From an uncultured Bacteroidia bacterium (GTDB lineage Bacteria; Bacteroidota; Bacteroidia; Bacteroidales; CAJPTX01): a stretch of DNA of 64,000 nt. Both the position numbers and the translations under genes were made by a program. Shown piece by piece: positions 7,401-14,815 of the stretch (position 1 is the first letter of the stretch; every line of letters begins with the position of its first letter). The notes beneath the pieces were generated by a model that worked only from the letters and a program-made list of their open reading frames with translations, was not told where the DNA came from and searched no databases. The stretch spans positions 43,426 through 107,425 of the forward strand of contig CAMXWF010000010.1 in assembly GCA_947252645.1 (NCBI GenBank), given 5' to 3'.

Positions 7401-8753
7401 CAGCTTGACGATGGCCCCTTGGTCGATGAAGATGGCCTTCATGTCTTGCCCCCCGATGTCGAGGATAAAGCTTACCTGCGGCTCGAAGAAGAGGGCAGCC
7501 TGGTAGTGGGCCAGGGTTTCCACCATGCCCTGCTCTAGTCTGAAGGCGGTTTTGATCAGTTCCTCGCCGTAGCCCGTAACGCAGCTGCCGGCAATGCGTG
7601 GCTCCACGCCTTCAGCGCGGCAGGCCTTGGCAAAGGCCTCTAGGGCCGTGCGGGCTGCCCCGAGGGGGTCACCTTGGTTGGGCGCGTAGTGCCGGTATAC
7701 AATGGCCTGCGCCTCGTTGGTTACCACGAGCTTTGTGGTGGTGCTACCGCTATCTACGCCCAGGTAGCAATTTTGGTGCGCCAGCGTGGCCAGGGTCGCC
7801 GTTGGGAGGGCGTACTTGGCCTTTTCGCGCTGCCAGCGCTCCAGCTCCTCCTGCGCACGGAAGAGTGGAGGGCACACCCAGCTCTGCGGCGCGCGCGAGG
7901 CGTGGTTTCTCTGGGCCAAGAGCGCTCTAAACTCCTCGATAGAATACTCCTTGCCCCCTGCGGCCAGCGCGCTGCCCCAAGCTGGGAAAAGCTCCGCGTG
8001 CGCGGGCACCACGACATCGCCATCGCGCAGGTGCGCGACCAGGCAGAAGCTCTGGCGCAGCGCGGGGATGAAGGCAAAGGGCCCTCCGCAGCAAATCACG
8101 GTGGGCCTGAGGGTGTAACCTCTGGAGAGTGTGGTGATGACCTGCAAGCTCACGGCGTGCAGCACAGAAGCTGCAATGTCCTCCCGTGGGGTATTGCGGG
8201 CCAGCAGGTTCTGGATATCGGTTTTGGAGAACACGCCGCACCGCGAGGCCATGGGGTGTACCCGCTTGGCGCGCAGGGCGATTTGCCCCAAGGTAGCCAC
8301 ATCGACTCCCAGCAGACTGGCCATCTGGTCGATGAAGGCGCCCGTGCCGCCCGCGCAGCTGCCGTTCATGCGCATATCGGGCGCGTGGCCGGGGGAGAAG
8401 AAAATCATCTTGGCATCCTCGCCCCCGATGTCTACCAGGCTGGCGGCCTGGGGGAAGAAGGTCGAGACCACCTTGCAGGTCGCCACCACCTCCTGCGTGA
8501 ACGCTAGGCCACAGCGCGCCGCCAGCCCCATGCCGGCCGAGCCGGTGACACCCACTGCCATCCGCACGCCCGGCTGGGCGCCCTCCAGCTGCTGTAGCGC
8601 CTGCTCCAGTGCCCCAGGTATGTCGGCCTGATGGCGCGCATAATGGCTGTGGAGGAGCTGCCCCTGCGCGTCGAGTACGGCTAGCTTAAGCGTAGTGGAG
8701 CCGATGTCGAGCCCTAGGCGGGCCGATGTGGTCAAGATCCCACACTTGTTCAC
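4440..8753 (-). CDS. Acyl-CoA dehydratase activase-related protein (two ASKHA ATPase domains plus HgdB-like region)
   Basis: Members of the BcrA/BadF/HgdC ATPase family use ATP to push an electron onto 2-hydroxyacyl-CoA dehydratases or benzoyl-CoA reductases. This 1437-residue protein has two ASKHA ATPase domains: the first starts GLDIGSTTLKLAV near residue 14, the second starts GVDSGSTTTKLVV near residue 330. Each has a pair of cysteines that could hold a [4Fe-4S] cluster (NGSCAGGTGAF with SRCGVFSK; NEACSSGCGSF with TRCTVFMN). From about residue 684 (GVTIGLPWALGMFEHL) a DUF2229-like domain follows, then an HgdB-like region from about 880. Large fused proteins of this kind occur in anaerobic Bacteroidales; substrate and role are not established by the sequence. 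No dehydratase subunit genes lie nearby. Confidence 0.85.
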   Translation of the reverse strand: MNKCGILTTSARLGLDIGSTTLKLAVLDAQGQLLHSHYARHQADIPGALEQALQQLEGAQPGVRMAVGVTGSAGMGLAARCGLAFTQEVVATCKVVSTFFPQAASLVDIGGEDAKMIFFSPGHAPDMRMNGSCAGGTGAFIDQMASLLGVDVATLGQIALRAKRVHPMASRCGVFSKTDIQNLLARNTPREDIAASVLHAVSLQVITTLSRGYTLRPTVICCGGPFAFIPALRQSFCLVAHLRDGDVVVPAHAELFPAWGSALAAGGKEYSIEEFRALLAQRNHASRAPQSWVCPPLFRAQEELERWQREKAKYALPTATLATLAHQNCYLGVDSGSTTTKLVVTNEAQAIVYRHYAPNQGDPLGAARTALEAFAKACRAEGVEPRIAGSCVTGYGEELIKTAFRLEQGMVETLAHYQAALFFEPQVSFILDIGGQDMKAIFIDQGAIVKLEINEACSSGCGSFIETFAKGLGQPVANFAHLACTAEHPCNLGTRCTVFMNSRVKQAQREGTKLADISAGLGYSVVRNCLHKVLKLRDYSELGDHVMLQGGTMRNVAVCRAFELETGKPVIVTDAPELMGAWGCALHAAQQANANERAPKRIGDLLAHTDYQTTQQRCPGCYNHCQITTFDFGQARCYYSGNQCERVYSNGGQGRTQGVDLSEWKYRALRATARAKSSQTPYQGVTIGLPWALGMFEHLTFWKEFFTRLGFQVVFSNPSTLAQTELGAHTVMSDNICYPAKVMHGHIIDLVAQGVDRIFLPFVVYERLEIAHADNSFNCPVVSGYSEVIRSVLKNYQGHQVPIDAPSISFRNRALLLKELSAYLHNVRPGKHLPSTREVRDALATALEAQARFNSELRQRNEQVAKRALAEGRMLIVLAGRPYHVDPLIQHRISSIIASFGADVVTEDIAREGGLVQALVGSYQQWAFTSRIAAAAHWAAQAGPGVHYVQITSFGCGPDAILLDEVNQALHAYGKSATMLKVDDVNHVGSLKLRIRSLVESLHLQQTARAGRPLTSNQQVLFRPEDRRRTILLPWFADGYSEYLPALFSLAGYKAVNLPQTTDQSESYGLRYANNEVCYPATLVVGALMQALKEGQYRPDDVAFGITQTGGQCRATNYLALVKRALQEAGLSNIPIISVGVGAASLHDQPGFTIPWRRMALPVLRTLVFADIMATMLHGACPREREKGLAKHIYKLYTAQAIEAVERNATRRLPSLLEQAAHAFAAATQRVELPRVGVLGEIFVKYNRFANRGVVDWLMAHGLEPVVPAIAEFFFEALASKPVRERTYIDHREPLTRAFPAVERLLFSVVRSMEQRVAAFPYYRPIVRPSAQARLAARIINLNAQFGEGWLIAGEIAHLAEQGVTSIVSLQPFGCIANHIVSKGIEKRAKELYPDLSLLFLDLDSGVSEANFVNRLLFLKENAQARRPRARVVEARH

Positions 8754-9069
8754 TGGCAGTATTGATTAACAAGACGATGTTGCACACCTCTTGACACTAG
8801 AACACGTTAGTAGCCTAGGTTGTTTGCTCTTGGGCGAGCTGCCCCCAGGGGGCGTGGGGTTGCGTGGTGCCCGATCCTGGGGTGTGGCAAAGATAAGCAG
8901 GAAAGTCGGCATCGTCCCCTGAGTCCATCCCCGGGGTAGGTTGCATTTCGAGTGCAGTTGCAACCATGTCAGGTATTCACAAGCAACTTTAAAATCGGAT
9001 TTCTTATTTCAAAATAGATTGACACACTGTATGTTGCTCATATGTTAGAAAACTCTACTTGCCCACCTG

Positions 9070-9101
9070 TTGCACATAATGTGCAGAAAGCACTACTTTT
9101 G
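9070..9101 (+). promoter_or_regulatory. Promoter of the Fur-family/TonB receptor operon
   Basis: TTG (9070-9072), a 21-nt spacer and TACTTTTG (9094-9101) fit the Bacteroidetes promoter consensus, with a perfect TAnnTTTG box. Start of transcription would be near 9106. The -33 element and most of the spacer are covered by the palindrome at 9071-9085, as expected for a repressed promoter. Confidence 0.65.
9071..9085. promoter_or_regulatory. 7-1-7 palindromic operator, probable Fur-family box
   Basis: TGCACAT-A-ATGTGCA is a perfect 7-1-7 palindrome, the same geometry as the boxes bound by Fur, Zur and PerR dimers. It overlaps the -33 element of the operon and lies 43 bp before the start of a Fur-family gene, so autoregulation is the simplest reading. 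The bases differ from the E. coli Fur box (TGATAAT-N-ATTATCA). Confidence 0.65.
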
Positions 9102-9128
9102 CGCCGATAGGATCAAGCTTGCACGAGG

Positions 9129-9578
9129 ATGGAAAAGGATTTCTGGGCGGCCCACGGGCTCCGTCGAACGAATTGCCGGGCAGCGGTGGTGCACTGCCTG
9201 GAGGCCAAGAACGAGGCGCTCTCTGAGCGGGCGCTCCGAGAGGAGATAGGGGGTTCTTTTGACCGTACCACCTTCTACCGCACCATGCGCAGCCTAGAGG
9301 AGCACAAGGTCATCCACCGGATCTCTGCGGCCCAGGAGGGCCTGAAGTGGGCGCTGAGCACTCCCCTGGGGCTACCGCCGGCCCATGCCCACTTTGTATG
9401 CAGCGTATGCGATGGCGTCTGGTGCCTCACCCAGCTCCGTGCGCCCGTCTACGCGCACCGTAAGGGGTTCACCACCGAATACGTGGAGAGCATTGTGCAC
9501 GGGGTGTGCGCCGAATGCAACCGGCGAGCTAGAGCGCAGCAGCAAAGGCTCCAGTCGGCTTGGCAGGAAGAGCAGTAA
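9129..9578 (+). CDS. Fur-family transcriptional regulator (Fur/Zur-like)
   Basis: Metal-responsive DNA-binding repressor. The 149-residue protein has the N-terminal winged helix (LRRTNCRAAVVHCLE to TTFYRTMRSLEEHKVIHRI, residues about 11-65) and a C-terminal dimerisation domain with the family's metal-binding elements: HAHFVCSVC near residue 85 and CAEC near residue 131, forming the two CxxC pairs of a structural zinc site. The gene is first in a plus-strand operon; the stop is 13 nt before the TonB receptor start. The neighbouring His-rich lipoprotein makes a zinc-sensing role (Zur) plausible, but iron or another metal cannot be excluded from sequence. Confidence 0.88.
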   Translation: MEKDFWAAHGLRRTNCRAAVVHCLEAKNEALSERALREEIGGSFDRTTFYRTMRSLEEHKVIHRISAAQEGLKWALSTPLGLPPAHAHFVCSVCDGVWCLTQLRAPVYAHRKGFTTEYVESIVHGVCAECNRRARAQQQRLQSAWQEEQ

Positions 9579-9591
9579 AGCGGAGGAATCT

Positions 9592-11994
9592 ATGTCCCGG
9601 TGGTGCTATCGAATGGGGCTACTCTGGTTGGTGGTCCTGCTGGTGGTCAGCCCTTGCCTTGCGCAGCTGGACGTACGCGGGACGGTAATCGATGCTTCAA
9701 CTGGGGCGCCCGTGCCCGACGTGCAGGTGGTGCTTTTCCCCAGCCAGCAAGGAACCTACACGGATTCTGCGGGCGATTTCCGGCTACGGGCCAAGCCCAC
9801 AGATTCCATGTTTCTGCGTCTAGAGCTCTTGGGCTATGAGGTGCTGCGTTTGCCACTCTCGCCCGCGCGGGCAGCCCACCTTGCGCTCCACCTACACCGC
9901 ACGCAGTCGGAGATCCAGGAGGTTCGTATTGCGACCAGCTATCGCACAGCGCAGCAGCAGAATACGGGGGCCAATGTGGCTATTTTGAGCCATAGGGAGC
10001 TGCGTACCCTTCGTGCGGCCAGCCTGGCGCAGTCGCTCGAAGCCCTGCCGGGCATGCATTCCATGCAGATAGGTCAAGGGGGCAGTAAGCCCATGATCCG
10101 CGGCATGGGGTTCAACCGGGTGGCGGTCATCGACCGTGGGCTCAAGCAGGAGGGCCAGCAGTGGGGGGCGGATCATGCGCTCGAGCTGGACCAGATGGCC
10201 GCCTGGCGCGTGGCCGTCTACAAGGGCCCGATGAGCCTACGCTACGGCGGCGAGGCCATGGGGGGCGCCATAGTGATCAACGAGCAGCTCCTGCGACCCC
10301 CGAAGGGGTGGCATGCTGACCTAGCCCTCTGGAGCGAGACCAACGCCTGGCGCACCGGGCTCTCCCTCGGGGCCTCGTACGCCGCTACGCACTACTATTG
10401 CCAGCTACAGGGCACGGCCATAGGGGCAGGCGACTATGGCATCCCCACCGACACCGTCAACTACCTCTCGTGGAGGCTGCCCATTGTCCGCCGTCAGCTT
10501 AAGAACACGGCCACCCGTGAGCTCGATTTCACCCTGGATCAAGGCCTCCATGGCCCGTGGGGCCACCTGGCGCTCTCGCTCTCCTCGGTCTACATGGCCA
10601 ATGGCATGTTTCCGGGGGCGCACGGGATTCCCTCCGTGGCACGCGTGCAGCCCGATGGATGCCGCTTCAACATCGAGCTTCCCGCGGCGCAAGTGCAGCA
10701 CTATAAGGCCATTTTGCGCTACCAATCGCCCCACTTCGGTGGCTGCTGGCAACTGCGCGCCCTCCTGGGAGGCCAGCTCAACCTGCGGCAGGAGCTCTCC
10801 ACCTTCCACACGCACTACCCCGACCAGCCCATGCCCGCTAGGGATCCTGATCTGGAGCTTAGCTTCAATCTGCGCACGCTATCAGCCTCCGTGGGCCTGA
10901 GCTGGCAAATCCGCCCCTTCCTGCGCCTGGAAGCGGGACTCGATGCCGAGTACCAGCGCCACACCTTCGCGGGCTATGGGTTCCTACTGCCCAACTACCA
11001 ACGCGCCTCGGGGGGGCTTTTCGCCATAGCTTACTACCAAATGTCCAGCCATTGGAAGCTGGAAGCTGGGTTCCGCGGCGACGTGGCCTACACGGACATT
11101 ACCCCCTACCGGGATCAATACCTCGCCACATTTCTCCAGAAAAATGCGGCTTACTCCCCGGGGCAGATAGACATTTTCAGCCAGCGGGTGGCGGGGCTCA
11201 AAAAGCTTTTCTACGACTATTCCTGGGCTCTGGGGCTAGTCTATACGCCCTCTGCGCACCACGAACTCAAGTTCCACGCGGGGCAGTGCTTTCGTCTGCC
11301 CACCGTCAACGAGCTGGCAGCCAACGGTCTCCACCACGGTGCGCTCCGGCATGAGCGGGGCGACCTCACCTTGCTCTCCGAGCGCGGCATACAAGCTGAT
11401 GTGCAGTACCTGCTCAATGCTGCCCGACTCCAGCTGGACATCTCGCTCTTCGTTGCCTACTACTTCCGCTACATCTACTTGGAGCCCACGGGCCGCTGGT
11501 CGATACTCCCCCACGCGGGGCAAGTCTATCAATATCGCAAGGCGCAAGCCCTGACGGGGGGCGGGGAGCTGCGTTTGCGCTATGCGTTGGGCTGGCAGGT
11601 GGAGCTGCAGCTCTTGGCAGACGCGGTGCTACAGCATAACCTGGAAGATGGATACCCCCTCCCCTTCACGCCAGCCCCCTCGCTACGTGGCCAAGTAGGC
11701 TACACTTGCCACGGTATCCCCCAAAGGGCGGGCAAGCTCTTTTTCAGCGTGACCCTAGGGTACACCCTGGCGCAGGATAGGGTGTCGCGCAATGAGGAGC
11801 CGACCCCGGGCTATTTCCTGCTCGAGGCCAACGTGACCTACTCTAGACAATTCCACAGGGGCCGCATGGACCTTTCGCTCAAGGGGCACAACCTCACCAA
11901 TCGTTGCTACATCAACCACCTGAGCTACTACCGTAGGCTCCAGATCCCCGAGGCGGGCTGCGCAGCCGAGCTAAGCCTAATGCTCCATTTCTAG
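9592..11994 (+). CDS. TonB-dependent outer membrane receptor, probable metal transporter
   Basis: Outer-membrane beta-barrel that takes up a ligand using energy from TonB. The 800-residue protein starts with a signal peptide (cleavage around LAQ, residue 25), then a carboxypeptidase-regulatory-like domain (about 26-105, VRGTVIDASTGAPVPDVQVV), a plug domain (about 115-235, including MIRGMGFNRVAVIDRG and GPMSLRYGGEAMGGAIVI) and a barrel ending in an aromatic residue (SLMLHF). The ATG at 9592 has GGAGGA a few bases upstream; the frame is open further upstream but overlaps the regulator. The plug region, with RGMGFNRVAVIDRGLKQEG, resembles ZnuD-type receptors. Operon partners suggest metal uptake; the ligand is an inference. 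Confidence 0.9.
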   Translation: MSRWCYRMGLLWLVVLLVVSPCLAQLDVRGTVIDASTGAPVPDVQVVLFPSQQGTYTDSAGDFRLRAKPTDSMFLRLELLGYEVLRLPLSPARAAHLALHLHRTQSEIQEVRIATSYRTAQQQNTGANVAILSHRELRTLRAASLAQSLEALPGMHSMQIGQGGSKPMIRGMGFNRVAVIDRGLKQEGQQWGADHALELDQMAAWRVAVYKGPMSLRYGGEAMGGAIVINEQLLRPPKGWHADLALWSETNAWRTGLSLGASYAATHYYCQLQGTAIGAGDYGIPTDTVNYLSWRLPIVRRQLKNTATRELDFTLDQGLHGPWGHLALSLSSVYMANGMFPGAHGIPSVARVQPDGCRFNIELPAAQVQHYKAILRYQSPHFGGCWQLRALLGGQLNLRQELSTFHTHYPDQPMPARDPDLELSFNLRTLSASVGLSWQIRPFLRLEAGLDAEYQRHTFAGYGFLLPNYQRASGGLFAIAYYQMSSHWKLEAGFRGDVAYTDITPYRDQYLATFLQKNAAYSPGQIDIFSQRVAGLKKLFYDYSWALGLVYTPSAHHELKFHAGQCFRLPTVNELAANGLHHGALRHERGDLTLLSERGIQADVQYLLNAARLQLDISLFVAYYFRYIYLEPTGRWSILPHAGQVYQYRKAQALTGGGELRLRYALGWQVELQLLADAVLQHNLEDGYPLPFTPAPSLRGQVGYTCHGIPQRAGKLFFSVTLGYTLAQDRVSRNEEPTPGYFLLEANVTYSRQFHRGRMDLSLKGHNLTNRCYINHLSYYRRLQIPEAGCAAELSLMLHF

Positions 11995-12022
11995 CGTATA
12001 ATCAACCTAACACACTACAGGT

Positions 12023-12508
12023 ATGAAGAGAACCCGTGTTGTTTTCCTGCCCTTGCTCTTGGCGAGCCTGACCTTGTCCATTGCGTCGTGCAAGAAGCAC
12101 GAAAATAAGGACACCGAGAAGCCCACCATCACCATTGCCGAGCCCGAGGAGGGCGAGTGTGTGCTGGTGGGCAAGAGCATGCACTTGGAGATGGACCTGG
12201 CGGACAATGAGGCCCTGGCCAGCTACAAGATCAACGTGCATAATGCCTCCGATGGGCATTCTCACGGTGCTACCCGTCAAGGGGGCTCTGGGTCCAAGCC
12301 ATTCTTCTACGAGAAGGTGCACGAGGAGATAGCAGGCCAGCGGAATGCCCACGTGCACACGCACGAGGTCGTGATCCCCGCCGATGCCGAGCTGGGGAAG
12401 TACCACCTGATGGTCTATTGCACCGATAAGGCAGGCAACGAGACCTACCGCGCCATAGGCATCGAGCTGACGAACGACCCCAGCAAGGTGGAAGAACACC
12501 ACGAGTAG
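12023..12508 (+). CDS. His-rich lipoprotein, DUF4625-like
   Basis: The 161-residue protein has a lipoprotein signal peptide ending in the lipobox IASC (Cys23), so it should be anchored in a membrane facing the periplasm or cell surface. The mature part has an Ig-like beta pattern starting KPTITIAEPEEGE, and two histidine clusters: NVHNASDGHSHG and NAHVHTHE, with a C-terminal EEHHE. Such clusters commonly bind zinc or related metals. It follows the TonB receptor by 28 nt and precedes a strong terminator, so it is the last gene of the regulator-receptor-lipoprotein operon and may pass metal to the receptor. The family assignment is from memory of the pattern. Confidence 0.75.
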   Translation: MKRTRVVFLPLLLASLTLSIASCKKHENKDTEKPTITIAEPEEGECVLVGKSMHLEMDLADNEALASYKINVHNASDGHSHGATRQGGSGSKPFFYEKVHEEIAGQRNAHVHTHEVVIPADAELGKYHLMVYCTDKAGNETYRAIGIELTNDPSKVEEHHE

Positions 12509-12533
12509 CAGGCTCTCTGCACCCTGGGTAGCA

Positions 12534-12592
12534 CTCCGTACCCTCCGCCCGCACCCAGCATAGCGCAGGCGGTAACGGGTACGGAGCTTTTC
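12534..12592 (+). terminator. Intrinsic terminator of the Fur/TonB/lipoprotein operon
   Basis: A perfect 10-bp stem, CTCCGTACCC (12534-12543) and GGGTACGGAG (12577-12586), is followed by CTTTTCTT. It ends the three-gene operon and insulates the next gene. Confidence 0.85.
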
Positions 12593-12775
12593 TTGCTTGC
12601 ATCCTATCCCCTGCGGCCGGAGGTAACCATACGGTGTTCCCGAGGCCTAGGCTTTTGGTGTGACAGAGGACGAATTGGGACGTGAGCCCCCTGCGGATGG
12701 AATGGGTGGTAGAATTGGCTTAAAGAGTGTATCTTCGCAGAGATAACTAATTAATATTAGTAGGGGTACAATACT

Positions 12776-13861
12776 ATGCGCAAGTTAATATTCATCTTTT
12801 CTCTGCTGGCTGCGGTGCTGTTCCCCGTGGCTACCATAGCGCAGCCCACGCTGCGTACGCTCTACTACAATCGCCATGGGCAGGGGGTCGCCGCGCCGGA
12901 GTTGGCCGATTTTAGGCGCACCATGACGCTGCCCAATACGGAAGGATCAGCCAAAATTTTCCGTGATTTCTACTTGAGCGGGGAGCTGCTGCGCGAGGGC
13001 CAATACGTGACGATAGACTCGGTGGACGACCAACGCTCGGCATTCGAGGGAGAGGTGGTGACCTACTACAAAGACGGAGCGGTAAAGAGCAAGTACCGCT
13101 GGGCTGAGGGCGTAGTCGACGGGGAGGCTGTGGAATATGCCCCCGATGGGTCGTCATGGCGTGTGTACCATTACGACAAGGGAACCCCCGTGGGCGATTA
13201 CTATGAGCTGCACACCGCTGGGGGTGAAGTTGTGCGCTACAATCTGGCCGACGATACGCCCGTGCTGGAGGTGCCAAGCCCTGAGCAGCGGCAGATCGAA
13301 TACCAGGCGGGCAAAGCATACCAGAGCTATCGGATGAATGGCGTGCAGCTGGCGGCGGCCCTCGATCGCGTCAACGAAGTGAGCGATAGCTATCGCTTCA
13401 TCCTCTACCTGCACAACGTCAGCGGCCAGGCCATAGACTTCCAACCCGAACAGCTGCGCGCGCAGCTAATAGACAAGAAGGACCAAGAGCGAGAACTCGA
13501 AGTGTGGACTGCGGAGGCCTACGAGAAGAAGGCCAAGTCGCTGGCCACGCTGACGGCAGTACTCACAGGGATTTCGGCGGGTCTCAGCGTGGCCGATGCC
13601 GCAATAGACCCCACGAGCACGTCGGTGGCCATGGCCGCCACCAGCACTCTGCTTGCCGACAAAGAGGGGGAGAGGATCGAGCATCGCTACCAGCTAAGCC
13701 AGGAGAGCGTTTTGCGCCGCACCACGCTCCACCCCGGGGAGGAGCTGCGAGGCTACATCATGATCCACCGGAAGAAGGGCAAAAAGCTCACGGTTTTCCT
13801 GACCTTGGCCGGGATGGAGTATCCCTTTGAATGGGACGTACTCAAGCTCAAGGCGAATTAG
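12776..13861 (+). CDS. Secreted protein with YwqK/MORN-like repeats, function unknown
   Basis: The 361-residue protein has a Sec signal peptide (cleavage after ATIAQ, about residue 22). Residues about 55-150 contain repeated toxin-antitoxin YwqK/MORN-like strands of the form FxGEVVTYYKDGAVKSKYRW and GVVDGEAVEYAPDGS. The C-terminal half (about 180-361) has no family I recognise; it includes an Ala/Thr-rich stretch near 255-285 (LTGISAGLSVADAAIDP). TATCTTCG (12730-12737) is a possible -7 element without a good -33 box. It is a single gene, separated from the upstream operon by a terminator. Confidence 0.75.
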   Translation: MRKLIFIFSLLAAVLFPVATIAQPTLRTLYYNRHGQGVAAPELADFRRTMTLPNTEGSAKIFRDFYLSGELLREGQYVTIDSVDDQRSAFEGEVVTYYKDGAVKSKYRWAEGVVDGEAVEYAPDGSSWRVYHYDKGTPVGDYYELHTAGGEVVRYNLADDTPVLEVPSPEQRQIEYQAGKAYQSYRMNGVQLAAALDRVNEVSDSYRFILYLHNVSGQAIDFQPEQLRAQLIDKKDQERELEVWTAEAYEKKAKSLATLTAVLTGISAGLSVADAAIDPTSTSVAMAATSTLLADKEGERIEHRYQLSQESVLRRTTLHPGEELRGYIMIHRKKGKKLTVFLTLAGMEYPFEWDVLKLKAN

Positions 13862-14815
13862 GCTGCTAAGTAGGCCTTAGCCGGTCGCTGGGGCGCACTC
13901 GCAGAATATGCCCCCATGCGCACAAAAACTGCAATGCTGCCCATTGGCATAGAGACTGGGGGGTGAAGTCTCTGGTTGGGCCCTCGGCCACCATGCGCTA
14001 GCAGACAAGCTCAACAGTCGCGGCTTTGCCGCAGCATGGGCAGGCCCATTGAGTGGTGCTGGAGGTGTGGCAGCAACGTGGGATAAGCCCCAACGACCAA
14101 CAAAACACTGGCTACAGGTAGCCACAGGTCTTGCAGAATTGCGCGCTACCCAGCACAGACTCCTGCGCATTGGAATGTGCTGTGGCCGCGCGTGTGCCGT
14201 CTACATGATAGAGGATAGCACTCTGGCCGAGGTGGTATTTTAGTTCGTATGCAAGAGTCCAAGCGTGGGTGTATACTGGGCACAGTGGAGGCTAAATACT
14301 AGCTCACGTTGGAAGACCGGGGCCTTGTACTGCGCGCTGGGCCTAGGGGGAGGCAGCTCATTCGGCATGATGTGAAAGCCCACCCTGAAGTTGCCCACCA
14401 AGGACTCTACACACGAGAAGAATACACTAAAATGCGCTGCTTTCTTTGTGCATCTCTTTGCACATCGTGGCCTTTGGTTCCATTGGGGGTGTTGCCGGTA
14501 GCCCTGCGCTCGCATCCAACCGTAGCTGACCTTTCAAAGCGGTGGGCAGGCAAGGGCATTCTGAGCCTCCGCATCCAACAGGAAGACGTACGCCGGCCAC
14601 TTTCTCGAAGGGGCGCTCGAACGAGGAGCCAGTCGTTGGTCGGTGTCGGGATGTGGTAGTCGTAGAGCCGAAGTCAGTGGAGCGTGCAGGGGGGTACGAC
14701 AGATGAGCGCACGGAGGTCTTCCCTAGGGAGTGGCGAGGCCTCCGCTGGTCAGGCGTACCACGCTAATCCCATTCGATAGGTGCGGTAGTTGGAGGAATC
14801 TTTGGGGTAGTAGGG
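13862..14815. other. Long intergenic region without recognisable gene
   Basis: This 954-bp stretch separates the convergent 12776-13861 gene and gltX. Short open frames exist on both strands, but none has a recognisable motif, a good ribosome-binding site or consistent codon use. An inverted repeat TGTGCA-N6-TGCACA lies at 14447-14464. It may contain decayed coding sequence, but I cannot name a source. Confidence 0.5.

Larger units (their letters stand above)
8754..9128. other. Divergent intergenic region upstream of the activase gene and the Fur-family operon
   Basis: On the minus strand TATCTTTG (8895-8888) is a good -7 element for the activase gene, without a clear -33 box. A 7-bp inverted repeat, GGTTGCA (8939-8945) and TGCAACC (8959-8965), lies near the middle. 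On the plus strand there is also an E. coli-like pair TTGACA (9019-9024) and TATGTT (9041-9046), spacing 16, upstream of the Bacteroidetes-type promoter listed separately. Confidence 0.55.

Noticed and set aside
14447..14464. A second palindrome of the TGTGCA-N6-TGCACA type, as a possible Fur-family box
   Set aside because: The spacing is 6 instead of 1, and it is not near the start of a gene.
14240..14515. A possible minus-strand small protein in the long gap before gltX
   Set aside because: Composition and residue order look random and no conserved motif or start context was found.
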